This document shows, piece by piece, positions 1 to 12,780 of a stretch of DNA of 60,000 nucleotides (the stretch's first letter is position 1; the number at the start of each line of letters is the position of its first letter). The stretch comes from Polytrichum commune (taxonomy: Eukaryota; Streptophyta; Polytrichopsida; Polytrichales; Polytrichaceae). Under the pieces are notes generated by a model. That model saw nothing but the letters and a program-made list of their open reading frames with translations, searched no databases and was not told the origin of the DNA. The position numbers and the translations under genes were made by a program. The stretch is taken from contig OX485803.1 in the NCBI GenBank assembly GCA_950295325.1, positions 54,453,554-54,513,553 of the forward strand, read 5' to 3'.

Positions 1-150
1 CTCTAGAATGGTTAGCATATTCTAAGCACATAGTTCAATCTCTTTTAAACATGTCTTTCTTGGTGTCCGTTCTGAAATCCTAAACCTAACCAAATACCAC
101 TCGAATATAGGTGTCCAGATTGTTGTTACCACTCGAATTTAGGCGAGTCT
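1..150. repeat. Dispersed repeat also found around the solo LTR at 28.3 kb
   Basis: Bases 30-110 resemble the two flanks of the solo LTR joined together (about 28287-28337 and 29930-29970). Shared landmarks are a CAATCT..TTTT stretch, CTTGGT.T..GTTCT, CCTAACC and ACTC.AATATAGGTGT. This copy lacks the LTR and so acts as a diverged empty site. The repeat's identity is unknown. Confidence 0.45.
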
Positions 151-382
151 ACCTTAACCTAAGCAACAAAAATCTTTTGAGGGTGAGGGACTTGAGAGCT
201 TGTGAGAATGATGAGTTAGCATGGAGGCTTTTCTTCTGCAACCAACTCAAATCTGCTCCCAAGTCCACTTGACAAAAGAATACATATAACTTTATACAGT
301 CTATTGCCACAGATTCATCTGTATTGTCTCTGAGTAACTTTGAAACCTTATGAGAAATTTTGATTCTCCTATTCTGATACCA

Positions 383-763
383 TGTTGCAATTGACTGAAT
401 GTAATAAAAACCCCTGGTCAACTCCATGTCTGGCTCCTCACACCTAACTGTAGAACTGTTACATGTTCCCATACTTGCACCCATACATTTGTATGAATGT
501 GCAGGTTCAAAGATTGCTGGCCTGCCATGGCCAAGGGCGCTCAAGGGCTCTTTATAGTATACAATGCAGATGCAGATGAGGATAACCAGAAAGAGATTGA
601 AAGATGGTACAAGATTTCCCTAATAGAATAGAATACTGTAAACAATAAAGGTAGTTGGAAGGCAATGCTCTGGACCTCACACTGCAAAGAGTGCTCCCTT
701 AGATCCTCAACAATCGATCCTTGTATCTGTTCTGTAGGCACAAAGTATTTGCTGGTCCAAACA
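383..763 (-). mobile_element. Probable LTR of a Ty1/copia-like retrotransposon cut by the window edge
   Basis: Read on the minus strand, this block starts TGTTTGG and ends TTGCAACA. It is followed at once (372-382) by TGGTATCAGAA, which resembles the initiator-methionine-tRNA primer site of plant copia elements. A TATAAAG box lies at about 547-556 on the same strand, as expected for an LTR promoter. The internal part would run left to base 1 and beyond. The far LTR is outside the window, so the outer boundary at 763 and the superfamily are inferences. No copia protein domain could be read in bases 1-371. Confidence 0.4.
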
Positions 764-2182
764 AGCTTTCAGATGCTGCATGTCGTGTTGTCGGACTTAC
801 AACTAATGTCCACTCGCTCAACACAAGCCCTTGTAAGCAAGTTACTAACTCATCTCAGCATTATTGCAGATGTTTCTAACTGAGGCTGTCCATTGACTTT
901 AAGACCAAATAAGAGTCAACCGCTAGGTAAAAGATGAGAACAAATAGAGTCACCTGCAAAGTACCTCAAAGAGGAACAAAACAAGGAATTTGGTGTCTCT
1001 TTGAAGGACTTATCTATTGAGAGCTTATTAGAGCACCTTGTGTCAGAGCCTAATTTAAAAAATTGGGTGAAACTTCTTGGTCTAAGACACTTGGGACTAA
1101 AGTCACCCTCTATGTGCTCTTTAAAAACATAGAGATCTAAAATATGGTCCAAGACTCTTAACACTTGGGACTAAGCCACCCTCTACCCTGGCTCACCCTA
1201 TGCAAGGCTAGCTTGGCCCACTGATCCTAGTATGACAAGCTAGAATATCGGGTAGTTATAGCCTGACCCCACTCTTTTAGGATGTTAATTTGAGCCTTTC
1301 AAAAACTTGGGTCACTTTATGTATAAGCTCTCAAACTCGCCATATAGCCAAATCACCAGAGTTTGTTTCGACAACTTTACAGATAACTCTAATGTCTCAC
1401 GAATGTTGTCAGAAGATTGTCTGCAGGGCAAGCTTCAGAACATTGCCCATCAGCATATATATCTAGATGATGAACAGTCAAGAGATCAACTAATCCATGC
1501 GCTGGACTGGATTTTAGCTGCAATAAGCAGCAATGACCCCCCACATAATGACCCTCCAGGTAGCAACCTCCTCAAGTAATGAAGTAAAATACGTGCAAAG
1601 GTAGCCTCTACCTTTAAAGTTAACACAGTACTATGCTGGAAGAAATTGCTAATTGAGCATTGCTCATACAGCAATGTACAGTAAGATAGAGGTCCAGCTT
1701 TAGTAAGATAAGCTCACACCACTTTCTAGTTAACTAGAAGACATGTCAAAGCAAACAATTCTACAATATAATGCAAAATGGCTAGCATGCGTGAGATGTT
1801 AGGTACTGATATGGTTTTGCATTAGCCAAACCTTGATCTCTAACCTCGTTGCAATGTCTTACTGATCAACACTTGTGCCTCAACTGGCAGACTTGCTGAA
1901 ATATTGCATTTTGAAATTCTGTCATTGGGAATTAAGACATAGTGTACATAAAAATTTCTGAAGTCCTACCGCAGGTCAGGTCAACTAAAGACCTGAAATT
2001 GGCGTGGACATCCACTAAGAACTTTCTCATTTGTTCTCTCAATCTCTTTAGCTTGTTGCCGAATTAGGAGGACAAAATGAGCTACATAAGGATCCAATGT
2101 CAGCTCTTTTCACCTTCAAAATAACCATATCTTTGAAGAATGAAAAAAAATTGAAGGATTTAATTCAGACACTGCAGCACTG
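764..2182. other. Spacer downstream of the tyrosyl-tRNA synthetase gene
   Basis: No coding region, RNA gene or clear repeat could be supported. Short open frames occur on both strands (for example 916-1164 minus and 1307-1579 plus), but they show no family motif. The stretch next to 2183 presumably holds the 3' untranslated region of the synthetase gene, which lies on the minus strand. Confidence 0.5.
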
Positions 2183-5100
2183 CTAGACCATTCTAACAAC
2201 AAGCTTGTTTTTCTTGCCTGCAGATAACAGCAGCAACTTCCCGTCCACAATGTCCTCTGCTGCCATGGCCTTCCCCTCATCGTCCACCTTTTCATTATTT
2301 AAATAGAGACCACCCTGTGAGTCGACAAGAAACCAGTCAGCATATTTGATTGGAATTGTAATAATGTGTGTTACGCTATGAACAGCATGTTGGAGGTACC
2401 ATGTAATACAGACACTGTATGGAAATGTGGTCAAACAATGCTATATGCTCTAGGACTCTATTAACATCCAACACTCCTTTTGTGCTAGCCCAACGAGGGA
2501 TTAACCAAAATGCTGGTTACAGAATGTTGTATTATTCCTATTCATATTGTCCAGATTACTGATAAGATGGGCTCAACAGACATTCTTGTTTGGGAGGGTA
2601 ACTCAATTGAGCTCCATGTAACTTTTGACTCCAATTTGCTGGTACCTTCTGGATACACAAATTATCACATTATGTGGTTCCTACCAGTGCTATCCTGGTA
2701 ACACCTTATTTGATACTGGTCTGGTATATACAATGAGGATGTTATTTTGGTTGACATGGTACAGGTATTTGAGGATATTTTTGTATTTGATAGCATTTGG
2801 GTCTATATACCATGAAAGAACCTCATCCCTAAAAGTACCCTATTAGAAAGGTATTGACCGGAATAAGAAGTCATGTATACTAAGATTCTCTCACCGTGCA
2901 ATACCCACCAAGTATCAATATTTGACTGGTATTACAATTTTGATAGTAACCAGTCGGTTAAGTTCTTTGATATCATAATAAATAATGTGTATTGACACCA
3001 TGCATTCACCTGTATACCTACTTATGATACATTTTCATAAGGGTGCTTTTAACATGTAGACTTAGACTAACTTGAAATGAAGCAACACTATAATTCACAC
3101 CAGAAACATGAGAGTCATCTCTCTTCCAGTAGAGTAGGTCAAGGAGTCAAGAACCTGCTTAATCAGCCGTCGAGCCGCAGCTTTACTCTGAAGGAGGCCT
3201 GTGCTTACACACAAGTCCACAAGAGACGAACCCACCACAGAGGAGAGAGAAACAGAACATGATGGAACACCTTGTGCAATTGCCTCTAAGGCTTTCCAGT
3301 CTAACCTAGTGGCTGCCCCAGGAGCCAGTGCTTGAGTTGCCTGTAATGCTTCCTCTAACCCCTGGTCTCCGTGAACAAAGCGAGTCACTTCCTCTGCCAA
3401 TCTTCTCTGGATCGAGTTTGGTACGTAACCCTCTTTGCCCATGCTTGCTTCTAACACATTTATTTCTTCAATGTCAAGGAAGGTGAGTCGTTTCATGAAC
3501 TTGATAACATCGGAGTCTGGAGTGGCAAACAAATACTGGTAAAATTTGTAAGGAGATAGAGCAGAAGATGCGAGCCAAATTGCACCTCCCTCAGACTTCC
3601 CGAATTTGGTGCCATCACTTTTGAGCAGGAGGGGGAAAGTGAGTCCATAGGCTCCTTCTTGTTGTAGTAATCTTCGCACCAAGTCTGTCCCTGCCGTGAT
3701 ATTACCCCATTGATCACTTCCTCCTATTTGAACAGAAACCCCTTCATTCTGCATTACAAATTGAACTCATGAGTACCTCTCAAGTAATTAATGTACTGTT
3801 CAATATCAAACTTTAATGAAGAATTCATGCATTCCACCAATTCAAAAGATACCGCAATAAATCCAATAATGTACTGTTCATGATGATAAATCTCCATCCT
3901 GCAATTGTTTACTGATCCAGTACAAGACATACAACTCCAACCTGCACTTGCAGTAATCCAAATGTGCCATCTAATGATTAGAACACTTTGCACAGCTGGT
4001 TTACAAAATAAGAACCCACTACATAGTTGTGACCTTATTTGTGGATGTAATTATCCTGGTAATGATGTTGAGAGCAACACAAGAAGAGCAACCCAATGAA
4101 CGTACCTTGAACAAGTGCACAAAGTCATAACCCTGAAGGAGCTGATATGTAAACTCCGTGTAACTCATGCCTTCCTCCGAGTTCAAGCGTGTCTTCACAC
4201 TCTCCTTTGCCATCATTGTTCCTACTCTTGCATACTTCCCAACATCTCTCAAAAAGTCCAAGAGGGAAAACTTCTTCCACCAATCGTAGTTATTCAATAT
4301 GATGGGCCCTGAATTTCTGCTTTCATATTCTGCATTTACCTATGTCAAGAAAGCATAGATCAGCACTGAGTTGCTTGAAAAAGGAGGACAAATGCAAAGT
4401 TAGACGAACATAGCCGTGTCTATAAAGTGACGGTAGATAATCATCAGCGTCCTAAACCCTAAGCCTTGAAATCAAGATGTGCAAAGAACAATTCAGAAAA
4501 TGTTAAAAACAATGCAGAGATTATCTGACTCTCTAACGTCAGGGGTATTACCATTCACCCGGATAAGATGACATTGAACAACCAGATACTGGAAAATTAC
4601 ATTTTCTAGTCAAGAGAAAATGGTGAGTTAGTACCTCCAAAATCTTCTCAAGAACTGCTTGAATGCCATCTGAATTCTTCGCAATTGTTGCATCCTCCAA
4701 CACAGGTCTTTCTGTGCTCTTACCTGACGGGTCACCAACCCGAGCTGTGGCACCTCCTAGCAGCGCAACTGGAATATGGCCACACCTATAACGCAGTATG
4801 AGCAATCGTTCACCACAACGTGCTCCAATGAGTTCGCTCACAAATACCAACTCATTGACCAAAATAGATAAATCTCTGTAACCCTACACCCTAAGTATAC
4901 ATTGTGATGAGGAATTATTCAAAAAAACTGGTGAGTCTAACTAAAAAAGGATTGAAATTCATATCTGCCAAATTATCAATTTTGGGAAAAGCTCAAAAAT
5001 CAGGTGGAATCATAAGCAATTGCTCACCAGAACGGGCTCCAATGAGGACTCTCATTTATACCAACACACTGTTGCAGGAATCCATTGAACAAAACAGACA

Positions 5101-5706
5101 AATGACTGTAACCCCAAACACCCTAACCATACATTGTCATGATGAATGCGCCCAACACTGATAAAATCCACCGAACAAACAAATTGATATTCAGAAGCTA
5201 AATTCTTCAAAAAACTCCAAATCGTCAAACGGAGGAATTCAGGAATACCTCTGAAACCACGAGAGCACAATGATTCCCAGCAAGTTACCGAGGTGGAGGG
5301 ACTCCGCAGTGGGGTCAAAACCACAGTACACTTTCAACCGCTGCTTAATGCAAGCTTCCCTCAGCTCCTCGCTCGTCACCGACTCAATTAGGCCCCTCTC
5401 TTCCAACAAATCCACCACATTCTTCCTGGCCACACCCTCCTCGCCCTCCTTCTTGATTTCGGTGGTGGCGCTCTCAAATCCCACTGCAGATGACGAGCAG
5501 GATAGAGCTCTGCCATTGGTACAACCAACTTGTCCAAAGCTTGGGACGACAGGGAAGACGCCACTTCCAGCGAGAGATAGTGGCCGAGAGCAGCAGTTGC
5601 GTAGAAGCGGATTGCAATTGGAGTTGGAGAGTGTGCGCGTGCGGTGGAGGAGGTGCGGGGCGAAGGGGCGAGCGAGGCCGGCCATGGCCCGGGTGGCGGA
5701 CGCCAT
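2183..5706 (-). CDS. Tyrosyl-tRNA synthetase, bacterial/organellar type
   Basis: Class I enzyme that charges tRNA-Tyr with tyrosine; the plant bacterial-type form serves chloroplasts and mitochondria. Five exons with GT-AG introns are readable on the minus strand: 5706-5249, 4785-4635, 4339-4106, 3748-3155 and 2314-2183. They join in frame to 522 aa, close to the usual plant length. The first ~60 residues are rich in Arg, Ser and Leu, consistent with an organelle transit peptide (inferred). The HIGH-type motif is LHLGN near residue 135, the KMSKS-type motif is KFGKS near 329, and an S4 RNA-binding domain fills about residues 460-522, split by the last intron (838 bp). The start is ATG at 5706: an in-frame TGA lies six codons upstream and no other ATG intervenes. 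No disabling change was seen. An (AG)n tract lies just upstream. Confidence 0.93.
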
Positions 5707-5770
5707 AGCCAACAAGCTATCTCACATGGGGTTTTGGAGTGAGGTTTTGGGGAGAGCTTTCGAGGATCCT

Positions 5771-5801
<31 letters not shown>
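5771..5801. repeat. (AG)n microsatellite with G tract in the synthetase leader/promoter
   Basis: About twelve AG units followed by a short G run lie 65-95 bases upstream of the synthetase ATG. GA/CT tracts are common near plant transcription starts, so it may sit in the 5' untranslated region or core promoter. A regulatory role is not shown. Confidence 0.8.
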
Positions 5802-5802
5802 T

Positions 5803-6690
5803 TGCTCTCTTGGCATTCATGTCCAAGAACCAACTTATAATAGCATTCCATTAGAGTCAACGTATGTGGGTGTTATTCGGTTACTTTTCTTAATTAGGCA
5901 TCTACACTTGATTAGTATGTTGAGGATCAAAATAACAAATATCATAAAAGGAGATTGGATTGTGTCTTCAAATTTTATGAACTACTCCACACTTAATAGT
6001 CATAGTCAACACAATTGGGAGGATCTATTTGTATATGTCATTGAAGATGTATCCTAAGGTTATTGATAATAGCTCAACCACTACAAGTTGACCACTATCT
6101 ATGTTACAAAACATTATTGAAGTATTTAATACGGTGTAAGGATGTTGTCACCATATTATGCATAATGTTAAATTTAAGAGAACCCACATTCTGGATCAAA
6201 AGCAACTTGACTTGTGTGTTTTCTTTGTGCAACTTCTTCAAGGTCAATGGCATCATAAAAGTAAGGGCTCCACGATACTCCACCCACCCATGCACGACAA
6301 TATATTCCAATATTGATATTGAGACCATTTATAAGTTGTTTACTTGAATATTGACATGCACAATAGGGGGGGGGGGGCAAGTGAACATTGTCCCCTACAT
6401 GTTCACTTTGAAATATCATGTTCATGATATTAATCTATACGAACTCAATGAAAGAATTTAGAGGTAAAATGGCCGTTACTAAGCTTTGGGGTTCCAAATC
6501 AAGATTTGATTGGTAATCGCTCACAAAGGACTCACAATTCACAATGAGGGTATCACAAATGTAAGTAAGATTTTAAAATGTGCTCCATGACGTAGAGAGT
6601 TTTATAAAAGATGTGGGATTTATATAAAGAACATTAGTGATGAGATAAATAGAAATTCTCAAGGAAATCTAATATGCTCTATAACGAGTG
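5803..6690. other. AT-rich intergenic stretch, no gene seen
   Basis: Short open frames on both strands carry no recognisable motif. A run of 12 or more G lies at about 6365-6377. The stretch before 5.9 kb would include the synthetase promoter. Confidence 0.5.
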
Positions 6691-7400
6691 ATACTAAAGT
6701 CACTACACAAAACATTGTATTTAATGTCACCAATTCTATTTGTCTTGCTCGATACTAATTGTAAATTGATCATTTAGTACCCAACATTATTTGCCACTCC
6801 TTGTAAATATATTTGGGCAGTAAATATTCACAATGTTGTAATTGTTGTCACTTACTAGGTGGTGTCTCATCCTAATTTCAATCATCCATGACAATCTTTC
6901 ATTATAGAAATATTAGGATGCAAAATATACCAAAGTGAAAGTGGATGAACTAGAAGTAAGATGGGATGGCAGTGCTTGTAAACTTATTTATAAGAAGTGT
7001 CATCCAAAAAGTTACCAAAGTGACTTAACATGCCATATGACACTAAATACAATATTTAGTGTCGTTACATTGCTCATCATCCAAATCATAACAAACATCA
7101 ACTTGCCGTTTGCTCAATTGGATCATCAAGTTGTACATGTATTGAACATATACAATTTGAAACGTATATTTATGAAACATCCAAAATTTAAATGTATGTG
7201 TACGGGACATGTTCAAAAACGGTGGTTGAAACTTCAATGGTTGAGCACTTTGGAGTTCAACAAACAACATGTCCATTTAAAGAGTAAATTATGACCAACA
7301 TGGTCAATTTAACATGAAGTTGAGAGCTATCGATGAATTACACTATGGTGAGTTGAACATTGGTGAGGGTATGAGTAAATGTGATTTGTTCAACTCCTTC
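6690..7400. repeat. Diverged dispersed repeat, copy 1 (partner at 26.5-28.1 kb)
   Basis: Blocks here recur in the same order and orientation near 26500-26700 and 27480-27560. Shared landmarks include GTGTCACC.ATTCTA, TTGTCTTGCTC.ATACTAAT, CATTCCTTGTAAAT-like text, and AAGAAGTGTCAT.CAAAAAGTT. Bases 7039-7063 form a short palindrome with 11-base arms GACACTAAATA / TATTTAGTGTC. No protein is recognised in it. Confidence 0.5.
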
Positions 7401-7544
7401 ATTACAAAATTTATTAAAAAGAAGGTGCCCATCTAGTTCTTGTGCTCTTTTATGGAAATTTGGAGGAGTGCCAAATCCATGTGCATGACAAGAATTGAAC
7501 AAAAACCCCACATCCTTATCTTTGAGTTCATTAGCCCTAAGTAG

Positions 7545-7568
7545 ATTAAAACCCTAACCCTAAACCCC
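7545..7568. repeat. Short interstitial telomere-like motif
   Basis: Roughly three units of AACCCTAA-type sequence, the plant telomere motif in C-rich orientation, lie inside AT-rich DNA. It is too short to mark an old chromosome end and may equally be a telo-box. Confidence 0.55.
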
Positions 7569-7774
7569 TTTGGTTGCCAAGTAGAAACATGTTCATTAGA
7601 TGGATGCTAGACATGTGTGCACTATGCATGGACCACAACAATCATAAAGCCCACATTATAATTTCCAAAGCGAATCCAAATCCTAAACCCTATGTCCACT
7701 CTTAGTGTCATGCATGGACATGTGTATTTGTTATACAAGCACTAAGTCCGTGTGCACAACCCCTAGTGATATTT

Positions 7775-8185
7775 GATGTTATACTTGATCAACCTATTCA
7801 ATTCTAATTTTATACATGTATTGGAATACAAACGGGACATTCATTTGATCAAGTGGAACCTCATTGGGAACTTCTACTTGATCGACCGGATATTCTACGA
7901 GGGACATTCACTTGATTAAGTGGATTATCCATTGGAAATTTTTACATGATCAAGTGGAACTTCCATTCTTGACTTTCACTTAATCATGTAGAAGTTGTAT
8001 TGAAAACATCTAGTTGATCGATTGGAACCTTCATTGAGGACATCTACTTCATCAAAGTGGAAGCTCCATTAGGGAATTCCACTTGATGAAGGCTTCACAT
8101 TGTTAAATGGACACCCAATGGATTTCCTCTTGATCAAATGTAGGTATGCAGTACTTTATATTGATCAAATAGTTGTTCATATGAA
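7775..8185. repeat. Degenerate tandem array built on CTTGATCAAGTGGAAC
   Basis: A unit of roughly 35-50 bases recurs about nine times with heavy divergence. Each carries a form of ACTTGATCAAGTGGAAC followed by TTCCATTG.GGAA. The core TTGATCAA is itself palindromic. No open frame runs through the array. Confidence 0.6.
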
Positions 8186-10424
8186 TGTGCTTGGAATTTA
8201 CATATGAGATCCACACAATGTTTGGGATTTGCATTTGAATTCTTTGATAAAATTACATGTAACTATCAACATGATGATTTTTTTTGGTCTTGAAAAATTC
8301 TAATATAACATTACCTCATTTTAATAAACTGCTTCCACAAAAAAATGATTCTTATATCATGTTTGTTGATTATTGAATTCTCTCTCTTTCTCTCTATTTC
8401 TTGAAAATCTGCAAGAACGGGCCACAGAATATTCCTCATGGGCTGCCCGTAAAAGGAAAAAAGAAAAAAGTACAGTATTATATAAACCGGCACACGGGTG
8501 AAATCTGTCACTGCAGAGTCACTTGGGGCAGAGTGAGGTAGAACTTGAGAAACATAGCTCAAGGGAATGTGGTAGAAACAAGCAGCTATTAGCAGCATTG
8601 AGAGAACAGCGGATGGTTTTTAGGCTTTGAGATGTGCCGAGAAGTACTAAAGTTTTTGAAGACAGTCTGCTTTAGAACCATCTGAGTCTGCCACAGAAGC
8701 ATCTGCCTACACTACTCTACATAGTCTGTGAGATACCTGATTGAGCTACTTCTTAGCAATATAGTCGAAATTCAACGACAGAATTTCACACTGCTCTCAA
8801 GAAGAGTAGTTGCATCAAGATGAGCAAGATGAGTTCATCCAACAACGACTTCAAGGTGCTGATATAATGAGTAGTATTACTACACAGACTGCACTTGAAA
8901 AAAAGTAGGAATACATGGGTGATTCAGTTATATATGTGTAGTCACCCAATTCTTGCTTTAAGATTCTTTTAAATATATGCAAATGTAGATGATATTGTAT
9001 TTCCAGAAATTCCATGGAAGATGTATAGCCTTGTTGACATCGATAACAAGTAAGAGGTCCGCCTACACCTGATGTACGCTCTACTAACTTATGTTTTGGT
9101 AATGTTGGGGAGCATGGGCACAGGTGAGGACCTCTTCTACAAGTGTTGTGCACACTCCGAAGAATTGTCCACTCATAGCAAACTCCCAAGAAATTTCTCT
9201 TTGAAATTTGGAACACTGACTATGAGTACATCTTTCTTGAAGAAAAACAATATATACTATATCTACATATTGATTGATACATATACCTGTTCTGATAAGA
9301 CGGGCTATAAGTACTTGTTTGAACTCTGATACAAGGCAGAGATATTTTGAACCCTTTCCCTGCTTATAAGTAGCTATCAATCAACGCTGACTGTCACTAG
9401 TAATTTCAACAAACCACAAACACTGTATTACCATTTGAGTACTGGAACTATTCCGTATTAAATTCTAGGACCAGATGAGAAGAAAGGAAAAATGTTCTAT
9501 AGACTGCACCCTTAAGCGCTTCCATAGTAACCATTTGAGAGATGAGCATCAGAAAGTACCATTGAAGTAAATTTGTGAAGCTACTTACACTTGAAATTGG
9601 TCTGATGACTAGTTGAATAATTGAGAGAATAAAGATCTTACTGAATTACAAGACTCAGAAACGAGTACGTATTCAGAACCACATTTTACATATTCTGAAA
9701 GTGACCGTATGAGGGAGAAGGGTATCTTGGACACTGGGCAGGGTGAGAAATTAAATAAGACTGAAGTTCGAAAAAAGCCATGTGAGAATGATAGAAAAAT
9801 CTCTGATCTCTCTCTTATGACTTGTTGAGAGCAGAAATTACAGGGAATATTGACTCAGAACAGATCCTTACTCTGTACTATATATACAAGTAGTATAAAC
9901 ACTTAACCAGTGTCAAATGGTGGTGCCAATAATGCACGTACAAATGACCATCTGAGACTAGGGGCTACTAATGACCCTGTGAGTTCTTGAACAATTCTTT
10001 TATGGGTTAAATCCATGAGTCAAGGGATGTCGTTAACCACTTGGAAATTTTACATGCAAGTCATGTACAGTAAGTATGAGGAAAGGGCAAGATGTAAGAT
10101 GTAAGAACTAAAGCTGTTCTTATAAATACCTCTACAGAAAGGTGGATAGCTAATGTATACTGATCAATTAGCATATACTAAGATGTATCCTGTGTATAAG
10201 GAGAATTCACTCGTGATATCCAATGGGGACAGAAGGTAATTCTACCGGGGTATATGGAAAATAAGAACCATTACTATGAGGAATATATAATAAAATATCA
10301 TTTGATTATCAAGACCCTACTCTGATAGGGATGTATGTTGTCAATAACACTACATAACATAACTCTACAAGAGGGATAACATATCCTATTCTAACAAGAG
10401 TCTAATCAAGACAAGATTAGTCAG
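8186..10424. other. AT-rich intergenic DNA, no gene seen
   Basis: Open frames up to 121 codons occur on both strands without recognisable motifs. A CT-rich tract lies at about 8378-8400. Nothing else could be supported. Confidence 0.4.
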
Positions 10425-10490
10425 CTCTCTCTCTCTCTCTCTATATATATATATTTGTGTCTGTGTGCGTGTGCGTGTGCGTGTGCGTGC
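10425..10490. repeat. Compound microsatellite (CT)n-(AT)n-(GTGTGC)n
   Basis: About nine CT units run into AT units and then into alternating GT/GC dinucleotides. The Cys/Ala-rich open frame starting at 10455 is an artefact of this repeat. Confidence 0.9.
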
Positions 10491-12415
10491 AAGCAAATGA
10501 ATCCAAAATTGATGAGTACAAATGAGGTGATTTGTTTGTTAAATACTTCTATTTGTTGTACTCACATATTGCGATGTCATGTGTTTGGTGGAAAATCTAT
10601 GCATATTATTGTCTCATGGGGGGATCGTACTTTTTTTTGAAGTAGTATTTACAGAGGGGAAGAATGAAATCCACTTTAGAGATATTGACTAAGATTGTTG
10701 TGGGCTTTAAAGGAAAGATTGGGTGAACATTCTAGTGATGCTTGTGAATGAAGAAGAACAAAATATGACAAAATGAATTCGTCGTAATATGAATCCAATC
10801 AATTGTGTGGAAGACAAATTTACTGGGAGAAGAACATGTTGGTGTCTTTTGGAGTCCATCAAGGGAATAATGGACATTAAGGCCATGTTTTCTTTGAGGG
10901 TGTGGTCATTTTCTCATGTTTTTCATCACAAATGTATTCTTGCATATCACCTTCATTTGAGCACACATACGATGTGTGTGAAGTCCAAATTGTTCGATAA
11001 ACGGGGGGAAAAAAGAAAAAGGGCATATGATACATCGCGCATAATAGTACATACGAAACCCAAGCGCAAGCACGGTCAAGTACACAACTCCATTACCCGA
11101 CACAAGTGTAAGTGAAAGTGAATCAAAACTATATACTAATTTTGCATTTTGTGAAGGAAAAATCCATAAATATTTGAAGAACACGTTGATCTACAAAGCC
11201 AAGCAATTTATGTTGACAATTTTTTTAAAAGAAAGTCTACATATTTTAGAAGACGGTGCAAGTAGTGGATAAGTAGATATATTGAATATGTAATTGTCTA
11301 AAATTTGTTTAAAATATGATAAATTTACATTGAATTGATCTTTGGTTTACAAACTTTTGTACTTGTGCCCTCAAGTTTATAATGAATTCAAGGAATATGG
11401 AAAAAATCCAACTTCAAAACATTTAAGGTCTTGAAATCTATGTCCAAAACCAGATTTAGCCATTATCTTTTGAGTAGTACTTTTAATGATAAGTTTTCAA
11501 GATTGCATGGTGATATTCTATATTTGAGTACCTAACACAAAAATAGAGGGCATCATGAAAAAAAATCCAATTTAAACAACGCTTTGCTACTACTTTTAGG
11601 CATTTGACCCAAAAAATGATGGTTTTAATATACTTGAGTATTTTTTTGTATACTTGAGCAGCTTGCTCCCACCCACAAAAAATCCCAAATATTGAATAAT
11701 GATAGAATACAACAATTTTCTTTTGTTATTTACTGCAATTATAAGTGCCTCGTGTTTTTCTTGGGGATAAAATACTCACGTTTTGAACCAAGTTTTATGA
11801 TTGTTCTACATGGATGAGACATGCCAAATGACTTGGGGTCAACACCCATTATATGCAATTCCAAGAGATTCCATGATTGTTGTCACTTTGAGTGGTCACA
11901 ATATATGCCTAAATGCACATATTGTGATCTCAAAAACCATATTCTACCAAAACCGTTCGGAGTTCAAGTGTAGTATGTGTTTGCGAAACTTTGAAAACCT
12001 TAATATCAAATGGAATTGTGTATCCATTCAACAAGCTATTATAACTCTTATCAACCTATTTGAACATAAAATGGATATAATTTCTTATAAATCTTGCACA
12101 TTGCCAAATGACATGTGTATTGGAAATGGTCTATACCTTGTATAACAAAGTGGAAGAAATTTTTGGTTACAATTTGTGAATATCTTTAATATAATTAAGG
12201 TTCCACTTGGTCAACTAAAAGTGAAAGGTTTACTAGGATGCCAATCTCATTGTGTTTATTGTTATGGGGTATGTCAATAATAGTTGCGTCTCTTGTGTAA
12301 TTTGCAAGTGTTCGGCAAATATAATTTGTTATCAATTTTTGTTCGATTCTTAGCTAGGTACAAAAAAAAACTTTAAGTACTACATAAACAAGAGGGTTGG
12401 TGACATGTTCGCTTG
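10491..12415. other. AT-rich intergenic DNA, no gene recognised
   Basis: Two plus-strand open frames (10789-11115, 108 codons, basic C-terminus; 11801-12145, 114 codons) show no family resemblance I can name. Codon use and lack of motifs suggest chance frames or decayed mobile DNA. Confidence 0.4.
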
Positions 12416-12423
12416 CTCTAGGA

Positions 12424-12772
12424 CTCGGGGGGGGGGGGGGTAGTCATTGGTTGGAGTAGCAATACACGTGCGAACAAATGATAGGGTATTTTAAAAACAT
12501 GGGAGCAAAAAATTATAATTGGGCTTAAGAGTAATATAGGGTATCAAAAATGGCACTGGACATCTTTAAAGTACTATAGGGTATGGAATAATAGGTAATT
12601 TGGAATCATAAGTAATGCAAGCCATTTTTCTATAATTAACTCAAAGTAGAAATTTACATAATGATAGCATGTGAAAAAAAGAAGAGAATTGAAAGTAATA
12701 CCCCCCTATAAAATAGTGGTTGTTCGCACCTATATCCTTAACTTTTTAACACACTGCCCCCCCCCCCCCGAG
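12424..12772. mobile_element. G-tract MITE, copy A (8-bp target duplication)
   Basis: A 349-bp non-coding element begins CTCGG plus a G run and ends with a C run plus CGAG. It is flanked on both sides by CTCTAGGA (12416-12423 and 12773-12780), an exact 8-bp duplication. The interior matches the element at 31295-32398 almost throughout. An 8-bp duplication is typical of the hAT superfamily, but the G-run ends are unusual, so the superfamily is an inference. No transposase is present, so mobility would depend on one elsewhere. Confidence 0.85.
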
Positions 12773-12780
12773 CTCTAGGA

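Noticed and set aside
5704-5715. Upstream TTG as start of the tyrosyl-tRNA synthetase
   Set aside because: A plant nuclear gene is expected to use ATG. The ATG at 5706 is the first after an in-frame TGA.
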